A DNA stretch of 64,000 nucleotides. Origin: Mangrovicoccus sp. HB161399 (GTDB lineage Bacteria; Pseudomonadota; Alphaproteobacteria; Rhodobacterales; Rhodobacteraceae). A model generated the notes under the pieces. The model saw nothing but the letters and a program-made list of their open reading frames with translations, was not told where the DNA came from and did no database searches. Positions 1-8,656 of this stretch are shown here, in pieces; the first letter of the stretch is position 1; the number at the start of each line of letters is the position of its first letter. The translations under genes were made by a program, and so were the position numbers. The DNA is taken from assembly GCF_013184745.1 (NCBI RefSeq), contig NZ_JAATVU010000005.1:100903-164902 (forward strand). The letters are read 5' to 3'.

Positions 1-429
1 CTCGGCGATGCCCTCGGGCGTGATGCTTTCGGCCAGCGAGCAGCCGGCTTCCATGTCGGGGATCAGCACCGTTTTCGACGGGTTCAGGATCTTCGAGGTC
101 TCGGCCATGAAATGCACGCCGCATTGCACGATCACGTCTGCGTCGACCCGCGTCGCCTCCACGGCGAGCTGCAGGCTGTCGCCCACCACGTCGGCGATGC
201 CGTGGTAGATCTGCGGCGTCATGTAGTTGTGCGCCAGGATCACCGCGTTGCGCTCGCGCTTCAGCCGGTTGATCGCCTCGACATAGGGGGCGTGCACCGC
301 CCAGTCGAAGGGCGTCACGACGCGGCCCATCCGGGCATAGAGGCCGCTCATGGCCTCGGCCCTCTCCATCGAAGGCGCCAGGTCATAGTGCCGGGCAAGC
401 TCCGCGCGGTCGACGGTCAGTTCCTGCAT
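1..429 (-). CDS. nadA: Quinolinate synthase (NadA), N-terminal part, cut by the window edge
   Basis: The enzyme condenses iminoaspartate with dihydroxyacetone phosphate to quinolinate in de novo NAD synthesis and carries a 4Fe-4S cluster. About 143 residues are visible. They contain [12 protein letters not shown], the segment [16 protein letters not shown] with the first cluster cysteine, and [16 protein letters not shown], all typical of NadA. The C-terminal half with the remaining cluster cysteines lies left of position 1. Several in-frame ATG codons lie close together (453, 444, 438, 429). I chose 429 because a GAGG lies nine bases upstream of it. The gene follows the LysR gene on the same strand after a gap of about 218 bases, so it probably has its own promoter. 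The family assignment is secure; only the exact start is open. Confidence 0.93.
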   Translation of the reverse strand, partial: MQELTVDRAELARHYDLAPSMERAEAMSGLYARMGRVVTPFDWAVHAPYVEAINRLKRERNAVILAHNYMTPQIYHGIADVVGDSLQLAVEATRVDADVIVQCGVHFMAETSKILNPSKTVLIPDMEAGCSLAESITPEGIAE

Positions 430-647
430 CGCGATCATCCTCATTCCGGGCATCCCCTGCTGTCGCGGAGGCGGTCCCGGACCCCTTTAAATTGCCAGTG
501 CATGCGGAAAGTGCGGTCCCGTCTACACCATGGGGAAAGCGGCGAACAAGGTTGATTTGAGGGCTTCTCCTCACATTCACGGCAGAAAGTTGCGCAAAAT
601 TCCCTTTTTTGTTTGCGTAGATACGGAAAATCCGGCCTAAGGCAGAA
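430..647 (-). promoter_or_regulatory. Intergenic region upstream of nadA, probable promoter
   Basis: This stretch between the LysR stop and nadA is distinctly richer in A and T than its surroundings, especially about 570-650. Read leftward, a TTGTTC followed after 18 bases by TAGACG could be a weak promoter, but other choices are possible. I see no strong inverted repeat and no clear terminator for the LysR gene. An open frame in the region looks like a shadow. Confidence 0.35.
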
Positions 648-1553
648 TCATCCTGCGCCGCCATTGCCATTGCCCGAGAGCCGCGCGATCAGGGCCGCGG
701 CGGCGCGGGTGCGGTAGCGCCCGGGATGGGTCAGCAGCGCGAAGGCGCGCTCGGGCCGCGGCGCCCAGCCAACCTGCCGGACCGAGACCGTGCCGCGCGC
801 ATCGGCAAACTCCACCGCCCGGCGCGACAGCATGGCAAGGCAGTCGCCGGCGGCCACCGCCGACAGGATCGCTTCGTTCGAGGGCAGCTCCAGCGCCACC
901 GGCAGGTCGGCCACGGAGAAGCCGAGCTCGCCGAGGTGATGCTCGAATTCCGACCGCGTGCCCGAGCCGGTCTCGCGCAGCACCCAGGGAAAGGCCAGGT
1001 AGTCGCTGCCGCGGATCTCCCGCCCGGCCAGCGGATGCCCGGCGGAGAAGACCAGCACCAGCTCGTCGCGCGCCACCACCTGCCGCGTCAGTCCGTCCTG
1101 CGGCACGTCCCCCTCGACAAGTCCCAAATCGGCATGGCCTGCCATCACGGCGGCGGCGACCTGCGCAGTGTTGCCGGTCTCCAGGCTCAGCTCCACCAGC
1201 GGATGCGCGTCGTGATAGGCCATGAGGTAGGGCGGCAGCCAGTAGCTGGCGACGGTCTGACTGGCATGGATGCGCAGCCGCCCCAGCGTCTTGCGCGACA
1301 GGTCGTTCAGCATCAGCTCCGCCGATTCAGCCTGCGCCAGCACCGCCTGCGCCGCCGCGGTGAAGCGCGTCCCGGCCTCGGTGATGCGGATGCCGCGGCC
1401 GATCCGGTCGAACAGCTTCACGCCGTGCTGCGCCTCCAGCGCCGCGATGGCCGAGGACACGGCGGATTGCGTCAGGTTCAGCTGCCCGGCGGCGCGGGTG
1501 ACATGCCCCTCGCGGGCGACGGCCAGGAAGATGCGGAGCTGGTCGAGAGTCAT
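648..1553 (-). CDS. LysR-family transcriptional regulator (YeiE/CysB-like)
   Basis: This 301-residue protein has the LysR layout. An N-terminal winged helix-turn-helix occupies residues 1-60 (LDQLRIFLAVAREGHVTRAA, then LTQSAVSSAIAALE), followed by a linker helix and a periplasmic-binding-protein-like effector domain from about residue 90 to the end. An in-frame TTG two codons upstream of the chosen ATG is a less likely start. The gene is divergent from a YeiH-type transporter, an arrangement known for the LysR regulators that control yeiH. A perfect palindrome fitting the LysR T-N11-A box lies between them, so self-control and activation of the transporter are likely. The effector is unknown; a sulfur compound is a guess from the neighbours. 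Confidence 0.9.
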   Translation of the reverse strand: MTLDQLRIFLAVAREGHVTRAAGQLNLTQSAVSSAIAALEAQHGVKLFDRIGRGIRITEAGTRFTAAAQAVLAQAESAELMLNDLSRKTLGRLRIHASQTVASYWLPPYLMAYHDAHPLVELSLETGNTAQVAAAVMAGHADLGLVEGDVPQDGLTRQVVARDELVLVFSAGHPLAGREIRGSDYLAFPWVLRETGSGTRSEFEHHLGELGFSVADLPVALELPSNEAILSAVAAGDCLAMLSRRAVEFADARGTVSVRQVGWAPRPERAFALLTHPGRYRTRAAAALIARLSGNGNGGAG

Positions 1554-1593
1554 GGCCAATTCATAAGCTCGTCCGATCGTTCCGACAAATACA

Positions 1594-1608
1594 ATCCGTT
1601 ATACGGAT
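1594..1608. promoter_or_regulatory. LysR-type operator palindrome
   Basis: ATCCGT-TAT-ACGGAT is a perfect 6+3+6 inverted repeat in the short divergent region between the LysR gene and the transporter. It contains T-N11-A (T at 1595, A at 1607), the general LysR-type box. Its place between two divergent starts suits a site for autoregulation and for activation of the transporter-reductase genes. Confidence 0.65.
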
Positions 1609-1653
1609 CAGTTGCTGCAAGGCAATATGGGCCCCATAGCGTGAGAGGTGCCC

Positions 1654-2664
1654 ATGTCCGATGTCTCCCTGCCGCAGAACGCGGCCCCCCGATCCCTTGC
1701 CCTGCTTCCCGGCCTCGGCCTTGCCGCCGCCATCGCCCTTGCCGCCATCGCCCTGCAAAGGGTCAGCGGCATCGCGGCGCTCAGTCCGCTGATGGTCGCC
1801 ATGGTGATCGGCATGGGGCTGAGGAACATCACCGGCGTCCATGCCGGGCTGGCCCCCGGCATCGCGTTCTCGCTGAAGAAGATCCTGCGCTTCGCCATCG
1901 TTTTGCTCGGCTTCCAGCTGACCCTGGCGGAGATCGGCGAAATCGGCATCCGCGGTGTCGCCGTCGTCGTGCTGACGCTGGGCGCGACGCTGGCCTTCAC
2001 CAAGGCGATGGGCCGGGTGCTGGGCGTCGAGGAGCGGCTGGCGGAGCTGATCGCGGCCGGCACCTCGATCTGCGGCGCCTCGGCGGTGATCGCCTGCAAC
2101 ACCGTGACCCGCGGCCGCGACGAGGACGTGGCCTATGCCATCGCCTGCGTGACCGTCTTCGGCTCGCTCTCGATGATCCTGTTCCCGCTGCTGGCCGGGC
2201 CGCTCGGCCTCGCCCCGCAGGACTTCGGCCTCTGGGCGGGCGCCTCGATCCACGAAGTCGCGCAGGTCGTCGGCGCCTCCTTCTCGGGAGGCGAGGCGGC
2301 GGGCCAGGCCGGCACGGTCGCCAAGCTGTCCCGCGTGATCCTGCTCGCTCCCGTGATCCTGTCGCTGGGAATGCTCGCCCGGCGCCGCTCCGGCGGCGAC
2401 GGCGCGGCCACCGTGCCGGTGCCGTGGTTCGTCTTCGGCTTCCTCGCCGTGGTCCTGCTGAACTCCGCGCTGCCCCTGCCCGAACATGTCCGCGGCCCGG
2501 CCGTCGCCGCGACCACCTTCCTCCTGGCCATGGCGCTGGCTGCGATGGGACTGGAGACCGACATCCGCAAGCTCCGCCGCGAGGGCCTGCGCCCGCTGGC
2601 GCTCGGCGCGGCCGCATGGATCTTCATCTCCGCCACCGGGCTGGGGCTGGTCCTGATCCTCTGA
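1654..2664 (+). CDS. YeiH/UPF0324 family putative sulfate exporter
   Basis: This 336-residue integral membrane protein has about ten hydrophobic segments. Family features include an early NITGVHAGLAPGIAFSLKKILR stretch, GFQLTLAEIGEIG, the conserved GTSICGASAVIA, and ASIHEVAQVVGASF. Proteins of this family are annotated as putative sulfate exporters, but direct proof of substrate is thin. The ATG at 1654 is preferred over an in-frame GTG at 1648 because GAGAGG lies five bases before it. The gene is divergent from a LysR regulator and is followed after 68 bases by a molybdopterin reductase, so the two probably form one operon. A sulfur link for both is an inference. Confidence 0.88.
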   Translation: MSDVSLPQNAAPRSLALLPGLGLAAAIALAAIALQRVSGIAALSPLMVAMVIGMGLRNITGVHAGLAPGIAFSLKKILRFAIVLLGFQLTLAEIGEIGIRGVAVVVLTLGATLAFTKAMGRVLGVEERLAELIAAGTSICGASAVIACNTVTRGRDEDVAYAIACVTVFGSLSMILFPLLAGPLGLAPQDFGLWAGASIHEVAQVVGASFSGGEAAGQAGTVAKLSRVILLAPVILSLGMLARRRSGGDGAATVPVPWFVFGFLAVVLLNSALPLPEHVRGPAVAATTFLLAMALAAMGLETDIRKLRREGLRPLALGAAAWIFISATGLGLVLIL

Positions 2665-2732
2665 TCCGCGGGAAGGCTTGACCTGTGCCCCTGCCGGTGG
2701 AAAGCCGGAGGGGCGCAGACAGGACACCAGAG

Positions 2733-5048
2733 ATGAACGAGCACCCCTTCCGCCCCCATTCCAGCCATTGGGGCACCTTCCACGCAAGGCACACCGCGGA
2801 CGGGCTGGAGATCCGGCCCTTCGAGGGCGATCCCGATCCCTCGCCGATCCTCGCCAACATCCCTGCCGCGCTGACCCATCCCGCCCGCCTGACGCAGCCG
2901 CTGATCCGCCGCGGCTGGCTGGAGCGCGGCCCCGGCCCCGACAAGATGCGCGGGCACGAGGATTTCGTGGCCGTTCCCTGGGACGAGGCGCTGGACATCG
3001 CCGCGGCCGAGATGAAGCGTCTGGGCGCCGGTCCCGGCCTGCCCGCGGAGGTGCCCGGCCGGCATGTCTTCGGCGGCTCCTACGGCTGGTCCTCGGCAGG
3101 ACGGTTCCACCATGCGCAGAGCCAGGTGCACCGCTTCCTCAACATCGCCTTCGGCGGCTATGTCGCCTCGGTCGACACCTATTCCTCGGCGGCGGGCTCG
3201 GTCATCCTGTCGATGACCTGGGGCCATCCGATCTCGATGATGATGGAACAGCCCTTCTGGACCGAGATCGCCGAAGACACCGAGCTGCTGATCGCGTTCG
3301 GCGGCATTCCGGTCCGCAATCTCGCGGTGAGCCCCGGCGGCAACAGCCAGCATGTCGCCCGCCCCTCGCTGAAGGCCGCCGCCGCGCGCGGCTGCAAGTT
3401 CGTCTCGGTCAGCCCGCTGGCCGACGACATGGACGAGCTGCCCGGCCTGACGCGGATCGCGCCGCGTCCGGGCACCGACGTCGCATTGATGCTCGGCCTC
3501 GCGCACACCCTGGCCACGGAGGGCCTTGCCGACCGCGCCTATCTCGACCGCTACACGACCGGCTATGACCGCTTCCTCGCCTATCTGACGGGCGAATCCG
3601 ACGGCACGGCGAAGACGCCGGACTGGGCTTCCGCCATCACCGGAGTTCCCGCCGGCGAAATCCGCGCCCTCGCCCGGCAGGCCGCGGGCAGCCGCACCCA
3701 TGTCTCGGTCGCCTATGCGCTGCAGCGCGCGCGGAACGGCGAGCAGCCGGTCTGGGCCGCCATGGCCCTCGCCGCGATGCTCGGTCAGAGCGCGGAACCG
3801 GGTGGCGGCTTCTCCTACGGACTGGCGTCGATCGGCAATGTCGGCAAGCGCAAGCTCGCCGTGCCGCTGCCGACATTGCCGCAGGGCGAGAACCGCTCGG
3901 GCGACTTCATTCCGGTCGCCCGCATCGCCGAGCTGCTGCAGAATCCCGGCAAGTGCTACACCTACAAGGGCGAGACCCGCGAATATGCCGATATCCGGCT
4001 GGTGTACTGGGCGGGCGGCAACCCGTTCCACCACCACCAGCACCTGGGCAACATGCGCGAGGCCTTCGCCTGTCCGGACACGGTGATCGTCCATGACAGC
4101 GTCGGCACCGCCTCGGCCCGCCATGCCGATATCGTCTTCCCGGTCACGGTCACGCCCGAACGCGCCGATATCGGGGCCTCGGCCAACGATCCGTTCCTGA
4201 TCCCGATGCCGCAGCTGGCGGCCTCCCTGGCCGGCCCGCGCCACGACTACGACGTCTTCTCGGCGCTCTCGGAACGGCTGGGCTGCGCCGACGGCTTCAC
4301 CGAAGGCCGCAATGCGGGGGAATGGCAGGAATGGATGTACGAGCGGACCCGCGCGGCACTGGCCGAGCGGCAGCTGCCCGCGCCGGATTTCGCGGCGTTC
4401 ATGGACGGCGGCATCCTCGAGCTGCCCGTCTCCGACGCGCCCACGCGGCTCTCGCGCTTCCATGCCGATCCGGAGGCGAACCCGCTCGATACGCCGAGCG
4501 GAAAGATGGAGCTGTTCTGCGATGCGGTCGAGGCCGCGGGCCTGCCCGGCCACCCGGCCTGGCTGCCGCCCGAGGAATGGCTGGGCGCCGATCTGGCGGC
4601 CGAGCATCCGTTCCAGCTGGTCGCCAACCAGCCCAGGGGCAAGCTCCACAGCCAGCTCGATTTCGGAGCGGCCTCGATGGCCACGAAGCGAGGCGGGCGG
4701 GAGGTGGCCCGGATGAACCCGGATGACGCCCAGCGGCTCGGCATCGGCGACGGCGACGTGATCCGCATCTGGAACGGCCGCGGCGGGCTGCTGGCCGTCG
4801 CCGCGCCCGCCGACGGGGTCCGCGAAGGCATCGTCCAGCTTTCCACCGGAGGCTGGTACGCGCCGGTCGAGCTGCCGGAGGTGGGGCTGACCTGCGTCAA
4901 CGGCAATCCGAATGCCGTGAGCTCCGATATCGGCGCCTCGCTGCTCAGCCAGGGCTGCGCCGGGCAGCTGTCGCTGGTGTCGGTCACCCGCTGGGAGGGC
5001 GAGGTTCCGTCCGTGGTGCCGCAGGAGGCGATCCTCCCGCGGCCGTGA
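2733..5048 (+). CDS. Molybdopterin-dependent S-/N-oxide reductase (BisC/DorA/TorA type, cytoplasmic)
   Basis: This 771-residue protein belongs to the DMSO reductase family, closest by eye to biotin-sulfoxide, DMSO and TMAO reductases. Near residue 110 the segment GSYGWSSAGRFHHA matches the family region that carries the serine ligand of molybdenum. Other family marks are WGHPISMM, VYWAGGNPFHHHQHLG, HDSVGTASARHADIVFP, the C-terminal dinucleotide-binding domain with LVANQPRGKLHSQLD, and TCVNGNPNAVSSD. There is no N-terminal iron-sulfur motif and no Tat signal, so a cytoplasmic BisC-like role (repair or use of small sulfoxides or N-oxides) is likelier than respiration. The start ATG at 2733 follows an AGGA eight bases upstream. 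An upstream in-frame GTG is rejected. The exact substrate cannot be told. Confidence 0.88.
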   Translation: MNEHPFRPHSSHWGTFHARHTADGLEIRPFEGDPDPSPILANIPAALTHPARLTQPLIRRGWLERGPGPDKMRGHEDFVAVPWDEALDIAAAEMKRLGAGPGLPAEVPGRHVFGGSYGWSSAGRFHHAQSQVHRFLNIAFGGYVASVDTYSSAAGSVILSMTWGHPISMMMEQPFWTEIAEDTELLIAFGGIPVRNLAVSPGGNSQHVARPSLKAAAARGCKFVSVSPLADDMDELPGLTRIAPRPGTDVALMLGLAHTLATEGLADRAYLDRYTTGYDRFLAYLTGESDGTAKTPDWASAITGVPAGEIRALARQAAGSRTHVSVAYALQRARNGEQPVWAAMALAAMLGQSAEPGGGFSYGLASIGNVGKRKLAVPLPTLPQGENRSGDFIPVARIAELLQNPGKCYTYKGETREYADIRLVYWAGGNPFHHHQHLGNMREAFACPDTVIVHDSVGTASARHADIVFPVTVTPERADIGASANDPFLIPMPQLAASLAGPRHDYDVFSALSERLGCADGFTEGRNAGEWQEWMYERTRAALAERQLPAPDFAAFMDGGILELPVSDAPTRLSRFHADPEANPLDTPSGKMELFCDAVEAAGLPGHPAWLPPEEWLGADLAAEHPFQLVANQPRGKLHSQLDFGAASMATKRGGREVARMNPDDAQRLGIGDGDVIRIWNGRGGLLAVAAPADGVREGIVQLSTGGWYAPVELPEVGLTCVNGNPNAVSSDIGASLLSQGCAGQLSLVSVTRWEGEVPSVVPQEAILPRP

Positions 5049-5107
5049 TGCGGGCAAGGTGACGCGTGCAAATCCCGCCCGGAGGGACTAGCTGGGAAAC
5101 ATCGACC

Positions 5108-5132
5108 GCGCCGGGCGCCTGCTGCCCGGCGC
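5108..5132 (+). terminator. Strong hairpin after the reductase gene
   Basis: GCGCCGGGC at 5108-5116 pairs perfectly with GCCCGGCGC at 5124-5132 around a seven-base loop. It lies between the reductase stop and the antiporter start. No run of T follows, so it may be a factor-dependent terminator or a stability element, not a classic intrinsic terminator. Confidence 0.4.
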
Positions 5133-5154
5133 CCTGGCCAGACCCGGACCTGAC

Positions 5155-6390
5155 ATGACCCTGCTCGACATCGCGGCGCTCCTGCTTGTTGTCGCCAGCG
5201 GCTTCGGCGCGCTGAACTACTTCTTCCTCCGCCTGCCCCATTCCATCGGCATCATGGTGATCGCGCTGGCCAGCTCGCTGGTGCTGCTCGGTCTCGACCG
5301 GCTGATCCCCGGTCTCGGCATCGCCGACCACGCCTCGGCCCTGGTCGGCCGGGTGGAGTTCTCGGACACGCTGCTCGACGGCATGCTCGGGCTGCTGCTC
5401 TTCGCGGGCGCGCTGCACGTGCCGATGGCGGAGCTCAAGCGGCAGGCGCCGGTGATCCTGGTCATGGCCACGCTCGGCGTCGCGCTCTCCGCGGCCGTGA
5501 TGGGCGCGGGGCTGAGCTGGCTGACCGGCATGCCGCTGCTGGTCGCGCTGACCTTCGGCGCGCTGATCTCGCCCACCGATCCGGTCGCCGTCCTCGGCGT
5601 GCTGCGCACCGCGGGCATCCGCAAGGATCTGGAGATCCAGATCGCGGGCGAAAGCCTGTTCAACGACGGTGTCGGCTATGTCGCCTACCTGATCCTCGTC
5701 GCGCTGGCCTTCGGATCGGGCGGCGGCGAGGTCACCCCTTCGGGCGCGGCAGTCCTGTTCCTGCGCGAGGCGGCCGGCGGGCTGGCGCTCGGCGCGGTTC
5801 TGGGCTGGGGCACGTTCCAGCTGATGAAGCGGATCGACGACTGGCAGCTGGAGGTGCTGATCACCCTGGCGCTGGCCTTCGGCGGCTATGCGCTGGCAGA
5901 GCGCCTGGGCGTCTCCGCCCCGATCATGGCAGTGGTTGCGGGACTGCTGACCGGGGATGTCGGCCGCGCCTACGGCATGAGCGAGGAGACCCGCGGCCAT
6001 GTCGACGCCTTCTGGGCGCTGGTCGACGAGGCGCTGAACGCGGTGCTGTTCTGCCTGATCGGCTTCGAAATCCTCGCCATCACGCTGGATGCGGACATGG
6101 GCACGACCATCGCGCTGTCGCTGGCCCTGGCGCTCGGCGCGCGGCTGGTCGCGGTGGCGGTGCCGCTTGTGCTGCTGCACCCGTTCCGGCGCATGCAGCA
6201 TGACATGGTGCCGATCATGACCTGGGGCGGGATCAAGGGCGGCCTCTCGGTCGCGCTTGCCCTGTCGCTGCCCGACAGCGAATGGCGTCCGGTGATCCTC
6301 GCCTCCACCTACGTGATCGTGGTGGTCTCGATCATCGTGCAGGGCCTGACCGTCGGGCGGCTGGCGCGCTGGCTGGCGCGGCGCGGCTAG
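5155..6390 (+). CDS. CPA1-family cation/proton antiporter (NhaP type)
   Basis: This 411-residue membrane protein has about 12-13 hydrophobic helices. It shows the CPA1 core: GALISPTDPVAVLGVL followed by IQIAGESLFNDGVGYVAYL, with the conserved Asn-Asp pair that takes part in cation and proton binding. A late TWGGIKGGLSVALALSLP is also typical. It would exchange sodium or potassium for protons across the inner membrane. There is no long C-terminal cytoplasmic domain; the protein ends soon after the last helix. The gene is convergent with the hydrolase gene and the two stop codons overlap in the sequence CTAG. The specific cation is unknown. Confidence 0.9.
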   Translation: MTLLDIAALLLVVASGFGALNYFFLRLPHSIGIMVIALASSLVLLGLDRLIPGLGIADHASALVGRVEFSDTLLDGMLGLLLFAGALHVPMAELKRQAPVILVMATLGVALSAAVMGAGLSWLTGMPLLVALTFGALISPTDPVAVLGVLRTAGIRKDLEIQIAGESLFNDGVGYVAYLILVALAFGSGGGEVTPSGAAVLFLREAAGGLALGAVLGWGTFQLMKRIDDWQLEVLITLALAFGGYALAERLGVSAPIMAVVAGLLTGDVGRAYGMSEETRGHVDAFWALVDEALNAVLFCLIGFEILAITLDADMGTTIALSLALALGARLVAVAVPLVLLHPFRRMQHDMVPIMTWGGIKGGLSVALALSLPDSEWRPVILASTYVIVVVSIIVQGLTVGRLARWLARRG

Positions 6391-7058
6391 GCCCGGGGCA
6401 GCGCCTGCAGCTCCGCCATCGACATGACATGGCAGTAAATCATGTTGATGACGCGCAGCTCGTGCTCGTGCAGCTCCATCGTGGCGGCGGCGCAGCAATC
6501 CTCGACCACCAGCACCTCGAAGCTCTCGTCGGCGAGGCTGCGCACCGTCGAGGACACGCATTGATCGGTGAAGATGCCTGCGCAGATCACCCGCTCGATG
6601 CCCATGTTCGACAGCACCATCCGCAGGTTGGTACCGGTCAGCGCCGAGTCCGTCGTCTTGGTCACCACGATCTCGTCCGCCATCGGTCCGACGGCATCCA
6701 CGATCTGGCTGTCTTCGCGGTCCTTGGGCAGCAGCAGGTAGTTGAAGCCGGGCTTCTTCTGGCTGAGGGACCGGTCGCGGCCGTCCTCCTTCAGGCAGGC
6801 GATGCGGGCATGGATCACCTCGATCCCCTGTCCCCGCGCCCAGTCCTGCAGGGCACGCGTGTTGGGGATGACGGTGCCGTGCATCCGCTCGAAGAAGGGC
6901 GCCCAGCGGGCGGCCTCCCCGGCGTCATCCGGCACCTCCAGGTAGGTGTTTTGGATGTCGATGCACAGGAGCGCGGTCCTGCCCGGGGCCAGCGCGATGT
7001 CCGCGGGCTCCTCGGCGGTTTCGTAGTAGAAGCTGCGCCAGTCGGTTTTCCAGCCCAT
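6387..7058 (-). CDS. Isochorismatase-like cysteine hydrolase
   Basis: This 223-residue cytoplasmic enzyme has the isochorismatase/nicotinamidase fold. The presumed catalytic triad is Asp34 (in LCIDIQNTYL), Lys134 (in VVTKTTDSALTG) and Cys167 (in GIFTDQCVSSTVR). Family members hydrolyse amide or carbamoyl bonds (nicotinamide, N-carbamoyl compounds, biuret, ureidoacrylate). The C-terminal segment with INMIYCHVMS recalls biuret-hydrolase-like members, but that is an impression only. Its ATG shares one base with the stop codon of the dehydrogenase gene, so the two are translationally coupled at the end of the transporter operon. A role in releasing nitrogen from an imported compound or its product is inferred. 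Confidence 0.85.
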   Translation of the reverse strand: MGWKTDWRSFYYETAEEPADIALAPGRTALLCIDIQNTYLEVPDDAGEAARWAPFFERMHGTVIPNTRALQDWARGQGIEVIHARIACLKEDGRDRSLSQKKPGFNYLLLPKDREDSQIVDAVGPMADEIVVTKTTDSALTGTNLRMVLSNMGIERVICAGIFTDQCVSSTVRSLADESFEVLVVEDCCAAATMELHEHELRVINMIYCHVMSMAELQALPRA

Positions 7059-7837
7059 CAGATTTCCGCGATGGCCTCCAGGCTCTCGGGCAGGATCTGT
7101 CCGCCATCGACGACGATCTGCTGGCCGGTGATGTAGGCCGCCTCGTCGGAGGCGAAGAAGAGCGCCGCATTGCCGATATCCTCGACCGCGCCCAGACGCT
7201 TCAGCGGGATCGAGGCGGCCATGGTCCTGAGGTAGTCCTCGCCCAGATCCTGCAGCCCTTCGGTGATGATGTTGCCCGGCATCACCGCGTTGATCGTGGT
7301 GTTGTAGCGGGAAAGCTCCATCGCCGCCGTTTTGAGGAAGCCCAGCTGTCCCGCCTTGGAGGCGCCGTAATGCGCCCATCCGGGAAAGCCGGTGACCGGG
7401 CCGGTGATCGAGGAGGTGACGATCACGCGGCCCTTCCCGGCCTTCTCGAAGACGGGGATGCAGGCCTTCACGCAGAGGAAGGTGGATTTCAGGTTGGTCG
7501 CCATCACGCCGTCCCAGTCCTCGGGCGACATGTCGAGCATCTTCACCTGCGGGAAGATCCCGGCATTGGCGCAGAGGATGTCGACCCCGCCGAACAGCTC
7601 CGCGGTGCGCTCGACCATCGCCTTGACGCTGTCCCAGTCGGCGACGTCGCAGGGCAGCCATTCGGCGGTGCCGCCCGCCTCGCGGATTTCGGCGGCGGCC
7701 AGTTCCGCGGCTTCGGCCCCGCGCGCGGCGATCATCACCTTGGCGCCTTGGGCGGCAAAGACCTTGGCGATCCCCTTGCCGATGCCTTTCGAGCCGCCGG
7801 TCACGATGACGGATTTTCCTGCGATGGATGTCAGCAT
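7058..7837 (-). CDS. Short-chain dehydrogenase/reductase (SDR family)
   Basis: This 259-residue classical SDR has the NAD(P)-binding motif TGGSKGIG at residues 13-20, CANAG at 89-93, the catalytic Ser143, and the YxxxK pair Tyr157/Lys161. The C-terminal YITGQQIVVDGGQ is typical of FabG-like members. It would oxidise an alcohol or reduce a ketone of an unknown substrate. It follows the second permease gene by 18 bases and overlaps the hydrolase gene by one base, so it is part of the transporter operon. This placement argues for a catabolic role on the imported compound and against fatty acid synthesis. An AGGGA about eight bases upstream supports the start. Confidence 0.9.
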   Translation of the reverse strand: MLTSIAGKSVIVTGGSKGIGKGIAKVFAAQGAKVMIAARGAEAAELAAAEIREAGGTAEWLPCDVADWDSVKAMVERTAELFGGVDILCANAGIFPQVKMLDMSPEDWDGVMATNLKSTFLCVKACIPVFEKAGKGRVIVTSSITGPVTGFPGWAHYGASKAGQLGFLKTAAMELSRYNTTINAVMPGNIITEGLQDLGEDYLRTMAASIPLKRLGAVEDIGNAALFFASDEAAYITGQQIVVDGGQILPESLEAIAEI

Positions 7838-7855
7838 TCCGGTATTCCCTGTCGT

Positions 7856-8656
7856 TTAGGTCGTTGGCCGCAGGCGCTTCAGCGCCCAGGCGAGGATCAG
7901 CCCCAGTGCCACCAGCGCGGCGGAACCCGCCACGGTCAGCATGCCGACGGTCGGCACCAGCGGCGAATAGCCCGAGATCATCTTGGCGAAGAGCCATTCC
8001 GGCAAAGTGCTGTCCGCCCCGGTGGTGAAGAGCGAGAGCGGGAAGTTGCCCCAGCTCAGCAGGAAGGCGAAGAGCCCGGCAGAAACCACGCCCGGCATCA
8101 AGAGCGGAATGGTGACTTCGCGCAGCACCTGCCATTGCGTCGCCCCCATGTCGCGCGCGGCTTCCTCCAGCGCCGGGTCGAAGCTGAAGGCGCGGATCGA
8201 GACGATCAGCGTCGCGATCGGCGCAATCCAGACCAGATGCGCTATGATGGCGGTTTTCCAGGACGGCACGATCCCGAGCGCGTTGATCCACATCAGCAGG
8301 GCGAGACCGAGGACGGTCTGCGGGAAGAAGATCGGCAGCAGGATCAGCTTCTGGAACGGCTTGCGGAAGCGCCAGGAATAGCGCGCGAAGGCCAGAGCGC
8401 CGAGGAAACCGACGACCATCGACGACACGGTGACGATCCCGGCAACCTTCAGCGAGATCCACAGGAGGTTCTGCACCGTGTCCGAGGCCAGCGCCTCGCC
8501 GTACCAATCCGTGTTGTACTTGCGGATCGGGAAGCTGAGATAGCGGGCCTTCGAGACCGAGGCGAGCCCGACCGAAACCAGCGGCAGGTAGAGGAAGGCG
8601 AGAATGAGGATGCCGTAGGCGAGCAGAGCAGCGGAGGCGAGGCGCGAGGTCTTCAT
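7856..8656 (-). CDS. ABC transporter permease, spermidine/putrescine type (PotC-like)
   Basis: This 266-residue inner-membrane permease has about six helices. The cytoplasmic EAA loop reads EEAARDMGATQWQVLREV, the contact site for the ATPase. The N-terminal region (LAYGILILAFLYLPLVSVGL) and overall size match PotC-type permeases for polyamine and similar small organic cations or amino compounds. Its ATG overlaps the stop of the upstream permease in the four bases ATGA. It forms the channel together with that permease. Confidence 0.9.
   Translation of the reverse strand: MKTSRLASAALLAYGILILAFLYLPLVSVGLASVSKARYLSFPIRKYNTDWYGEALASDTVQNLLWISLKVAGIVTVSSMVVGFLGALAFARYSWRFRKPFQKLILLPIFFPQTVLGLALLMWINALGIVPSWKTAIIAHLVWIAPIATLIVSIRAFSFDPALEEAARDMGATQWQVLREVTIPLLMPGVVSAGLFAFLLSWGNFPLSLFTTGADSTLPEWLFAKMISGYSPLVPTVGMLTVAGSAALVALGLILAWALKRLRPTT

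Noticed and set aside
383..670. A small leftward frame between the LysR gene and nadA
   Set aside because: It overlaps the nadA start, has no recognisable motif and covers the likely promoter.
2133..5057. A leftward frame of 974 codons opposite the molybdopterin reductase
   Set aside because: Shadow of a clear DMSO-reductase-family gene with many conserved motifs.
5108..5132. Classic intrinsic terminator after the reductase gene
   Set aside because: The stem is strong but no T run follows, so I list it only as a hairpin of uncertain role.
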